64,000 nucleotides of DNA from Chlorokybus atmophyticus. Its lineage: Eukaryota > Streptophyta > Chlorokybophyceae > Chlorokybales > Chlorokybaceae. Below are positions 60,823-64,000 of this stretch, in pieces. Location of the stretch: NCBI GenBank assembly GCA_009103225.1, contig RHPI01003389.1, positions 116,785 to 180,784 on the forward strand, read 5' to 3'. The position numbers and the translations under genes are program-made. Each line of letters starts with the position of its first letter. Positions within the stretch are counted from its first letter, which is position 1. The notes beneath the pieces are model-generated. The model was not told where the DNA came from. It saw only the letters and a list, made by a program, of their open reading frames with translations, and did no database searches.

Positions 60823-62295
60823 ATGTCTTACCAAGGAGGGGATGATGCGGAGAAGTCCACATCGTATGAGCCATCGAGTGAAGAGGAAGTGAACTACTCT
60901 GACACGAGTGAAATCTATACGCTTACTATCAGTGACAAGGAAGAAGACAAGGAAGACAGCGCTGCTTCTCCGGACTAGTCTTCTTAGAGTGCACCAGTTG
61001 CAGTGGACACTCACAGTGCACCAGCTGCAGTGGACACTCACTGTGTCATTGGCGGGGCCATTAAGAAGTATGCAGAAGAGCGTAAAGCTCTACTTGCTGC
61101 CCACCCTCAGCTTCGTCAAGAAACGTGGGATGCATGGGCGCAGACGGTTCGTGATGGCTATGAGACAGACTTTGCCACACTCCCTCGTGCAAGCAAGGAG
61201 ATGGTGATCCGCATGCTCGAGCTTGAGCTGACGAACAACATCCCGCCACTCGTGCGAGGTGATCCAAAGGTGGCTGCTATCATGACCGTATATGATAAGC
61301 CTCTCCCTTACCAAGGCAAGCGAATGGCGTTTGAGGCTTTGGCTACCTTGGGAGTGGAAACCTCACAGCTTTGTAAGGACGTGTTCTGGTACTTGGGACC
61401 TGACTTGGAAGACAAGTTAACTGGCCGAGTGCAGTTGACGGCACGCCTCGATGCTATGCAGTCTGAGTTGGTGGCGCTACGCCAACAGGTGGCGGGTACT
61501 ACTTCAGCAGCTGGTGCATCAGCGGGGCTGCCGGTTACAGCACCGAATAAGCTAGAAAAGTTCAAGATCAATGGCAGTGTCAGCATCCATTTTTGGGTGG
61601 TCACTGTCGAGCACTACTTGACGGCACTCAAGCGCCCGGTTAATGAGCACATTGCTATTGCTAAGTTGCTTAAGCCATCTAATGCTCTCGCCGAATGGGA
61701 GAGGCAGACAGAAGATGGTGCTGCCAAGACAGTGGAGGCACTTTTCCAGTTCCTGGTGGAACGCTATGGTGGCATGGACCCGGCTACTCAGGCTCGCAAC
61801 AAGCTCAGCAAGTTGCGCCAGAATGGTCGGGCGGCCTCAGCCTATCTGCAGGAGTTTCAGGCATTGGTGGGTCGTGCAAACAGCGGCCTCATGCCATGGA
61901 CAAGGCCGAGCAGTTTGAGTTGTACAAGCGCAGCTTGGATGCGCGTGTGTGATCAGTTGCAGTACAACACGGCAACGGGACTTCCTTGGGTTCCAGAGGA
62001 CTTGGCCAAGCTGCAGAAGCTGAGCGTGACCCTGTACAATGATGACACGGCGGTGCAGGACAAGTCACATGTGGCAGTTTCGGCCAAGCCGTCGGGGGTG
62101 GGAGGAAAGCGTTTCTCTCATCCGAGTGCACACCTGGCAAAGAAGGCGAAGACATTTGGTGCTTCTACCAGTGGCGCACCGATTGGTGGTGCCATGCCTG
62201 CTGCTACTCGCACCTATTACGTCTGTCATCAGCCTGGCCACATCGCAAAGAACTGCCTAACCAAGGGGAAGGGCAAGGCCAAGAAGGTTGAATAG
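60823..62295 (+). pseudogene. gag of the Ty3/gypsy element, interrupted
   Basis: One frame runs from ATG 60823 through two TAG codons (60976, 60985) and then open to 62293. The acidic N-terminus is followed by a 27-bp tandem duplication (60988-61041). A capsid-like region follows (FKINGSVSIHFWVVTVEHYL, ALFQFLVERYGG, KLSKLRQNGRAASAYLQEF). Near 61893-61950 the conserved reading (MDKAEQFELYKRSLDARV) is in another frame, so two compensating indels flank it. The C-terminal zinc knuckle reads YYVCHQPGHIAKNC, with Tyr where the first Cys of CX2CX4HX4C belongs. Confidence 0.85.
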
Positions 62296-62605
62296 GATTA
62301 CGCCGTTACTGATGTAGAAGTGGTTGATAATTAGTTGCTTGTACTAATAGCAAACTGAGCTGATGAGCTGTCCCAAGTGCATGTAATGACGCATGCATGG
62401 CAAGCACATAGCAGGTTGCCACTTTTTTATGTTGAAAAGGTGGAAGAAAATGCTTGTGTGTTTTGTGGTACATGTGGAGTCTAACATGCTTACCGATGTG
62501 TTGCACACTTTGACTGAGTTGTCAAATAAGCACAGAACCTTAAGTGTGGTAGTGATGGTGCCTCAATATCATGGCCCATGGTTGAAACAAACTTGAGGGA
62601 GAACT

Positions 62606-63252
62606 GTGTTGAAGCAGTTTAGCAAGCGTGAAACAAGGACAGTGCGATTATTAGCAATTTTACTCAACCCTCGCATTAGTCATGGACTCTTGGCTACTTT
62701 CCAAGGACGGGTTGTACCTCTGTTGTGGACATTGAGTGGCACAATGCAGGGGATAACGAGTTCGTTCTTGATTGACACTGGTGCAACACACAACTTTATT
62801 GAGGAACAATGGGTTGTGCGCAATACAATAGCGTGTAAACCCTCAGCATTTTCAGCTGCCGGTGCGGGGGGTACGTTGCCAGTGAAGGAGGAGTTAAAAT
62901 GACGGTCAAGATTGGTAGCTATCATGCCAACCTCACCTTCATAATGGTGTCCATCAACATAACTGGTGTTGATGTGGTACTCGGGCAGGAATGGCAGGAA
63001 AGTGTCAATATGACATTAGATACTGGTGCACGATTGTGCACAGTGAGAAAGGGTCGTAAGCGAGTGACGCTGTCTGTGAGAGGGTCCCATAGCTTGGTAC
63101 ATAAGCAATCGGACCTCGCGCTTCTCACCGCACTGCAAGTGAAGCGTGCGTTGCGTAAAAACACACCGGCTTTTCTTGTGCACTTAACGTCGTCTGATGA
63201 CTTTGTGCCAGGCAGTACGGAAGGTGTTGCAGACATCATTGAGAAATATTAG
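62606..63252 (+). pseudogene. Retropepsin region, frameshifted
   Basis: FLIDTGATHNFIEEQW near 62764-62812 carries the aspartic protease DTGA active site. The frame ends at TGA 62900-62902, and the protein continues one frame over from 62899 (IGSYHANLTFIMV, VDVVLGQEW), ending at TAG 63250-63252. The enzyme would process the Gag-Pol polyprotein. Confidence 0.8.
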
Positions 63253-64000
63253 GACATATTCTCAGATGCGTTGCCAGGCTTACCCCCTCATCGAGGTGTC
63301 GGACACACAATACCATTACTTCCTGATAGTGAACCTCCGTTCCGGCCTATATATAGGCTCAGCCCCAATGAGAGGGGGGAAATGGAAACTCAAATCAAGC
63401 AATTGTTGGAGAAGGGATTAATTGAACCAAGTTCTTCACCCTTTGGCGCACCCATTTTATTTGTGATGAAAAAGAATGTAAAATTGCGCATGTGTGTAGA
63501 TTATCGTGCTTTGAACAAGATGACGTTTAAGAATCGATACCCGCAACCACGGATTCATGATGTGTTTGATAAGCTGTCGGGGAATGCGTGTTATAGTACG
63601 CTAGACTTGACAAGCGGTTATCATCAAATCCGTATTCACCCTTCTGATGTTTACAAGACAGCATTCAGAACACCTTCAGGTCATTATCAATACAAAGTGT
63701 TACCTTTTGGATTGACAAATGCACCTGCGGTGTTTCAGAAGGCAATGAATAAAATTCTTGGTAATATGCTGAGCAAGCAGGTTATGGTTTACTTGGATGA
63801 CATTATTGTCTTCAGTAAAACAAAAGAAGAGCACAAAAAGCACCTGGAAGCGGTGTTTGCTTTACTGCGAGCACATCGCTTGTTTGCCAACTTGTCAAAG
63901 TGTGACTTTTGCAAGACAGAGTTGCCATTCCTAGAGCACATTGTGAGTGGTGCGGGTGTCAAACCTGACCCTCGCAAAGTGCAAGTGGTAAAAGATTGGC
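63253..64000 (+). CDS. Ty3/gypsy reverse transcriptase, partial
   Basis: Open to the window edge in the frame of the preceding segment, directly after its TAG. Motifs in order: LEKGLIEPSSSPFGAPILFV, LRMCVDYRALNKMT, YSTLDLTSGYHQIRIHP, KTAFRTPSGHYQYKVLPFGL and the catalytic VYLDDIIVFS near 63790. It shows the LPFGLTNAP signature of gypsy enzymes. RNase H and integrase lie beyond the window. Confidence 0.93.

Larger units (their letters stand above)
59630..64000 (+). mobile_element. Ty3/gypsy LTR retrotransposon, 5' part, decaying
   Basis: Order: LTR, primer-binding site, leader, gag, protease, reverse transcriptase; the element runs off the right edge. Internal in-frame TAG codons at 60976-60978, 60985-60987 and 63250-63252, at least one protease frameshift, and a local out-of-frame stretch in gag show that it is not intact. 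Because the 3' LTR is outside the window, insertion age and target duplication cannot be judged. Confidence 0.9.

Noticed and set aside
60976-63252. Reassignment of TAG to Gln, as in some ulvophyte algae, suggested by in-frame TAG codons in the retrotransposon
   Set aside because: Actin copies 1 and 2 and the NAD kinase end with TAG exactly at the expected C-terminus, so TAG is a stop in this genome. The element also has frameshifts.

Overview
The window is nuclear DNA of a eukaryote, most likely a chlorophyte green alga. Genes have many short introns (about 60-460 bp, nearly all GT-AG). A plastid-type NAD kinase with the plant NADK2 layout and a Ycf45/SPD1-like ATPase point to a plastid-bearing green lineage. 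Actin and NAD kinase both end with TAG at the expected C-terminus, so the standard code applies. Repeats and transposon relics fill much of the window. I assign no genus.

Layout. 1-9.2 kb is transposon-derived: a DIRS-like reverse transcriptase fragment and associated relics on the minus strand, a tyrosine-recombinase-like relic, a tandem pair of tRNA-like repeats and several perfect palindromes. 11.5-13.9 kb (+) holds an eight-exon SPD1/Ycf45-like P-loop ATPase with an apparent one-base frameshift. 14-17.2 kb is repeats with a long CT tract. 17.3-19.4 kb (-) is an unrecognised five-exon gene for a disordered protein with a membrane hairpin.

21-37.5 kb is a three-unit tandem duplication of actin (+) plus the 3' part of a NagD-like HAD phosphatase gene (-). 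Unit 1 has a canonical actin, unit 2 an intact but divergent actin, unit 3 a broken actin. Only the rightmost phosphatase gene (36.7-39.4 kb, 8 exons, mitochondrial-type N-terminus) is complete. Both phosphatase remnants lack one 88-bp intron that the intact gene carries, with no other change at the junction.

41.1-45.2 kb (-) is a 12-exon NADK2-type NAD kinase, divergent from a three-exon RNA polymerase III subunit gene (RPC11/POLR3K type, 46.4-47.2 kb, +). 47.2-53 kb has no recognisable gene and contains a 327-base N gap. 53.1 to about 57.6 kb (-) is a class I cyclic-nucleotide phosphodiesterase with all catalytic metal ligands and a probable multi-pass membrane N-terminus. 58.8-59.5 kb is a hAT transposase relic. 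From 59.63 kb to the right edge runs the 5' part of a decaying Ty3/gypsy LTR retrotransposon.

Exon coordinates were worked out by hand from splice sites, reading phase and remembered family sequences. Where I say phases agree, I checked exon lengths against the frame.
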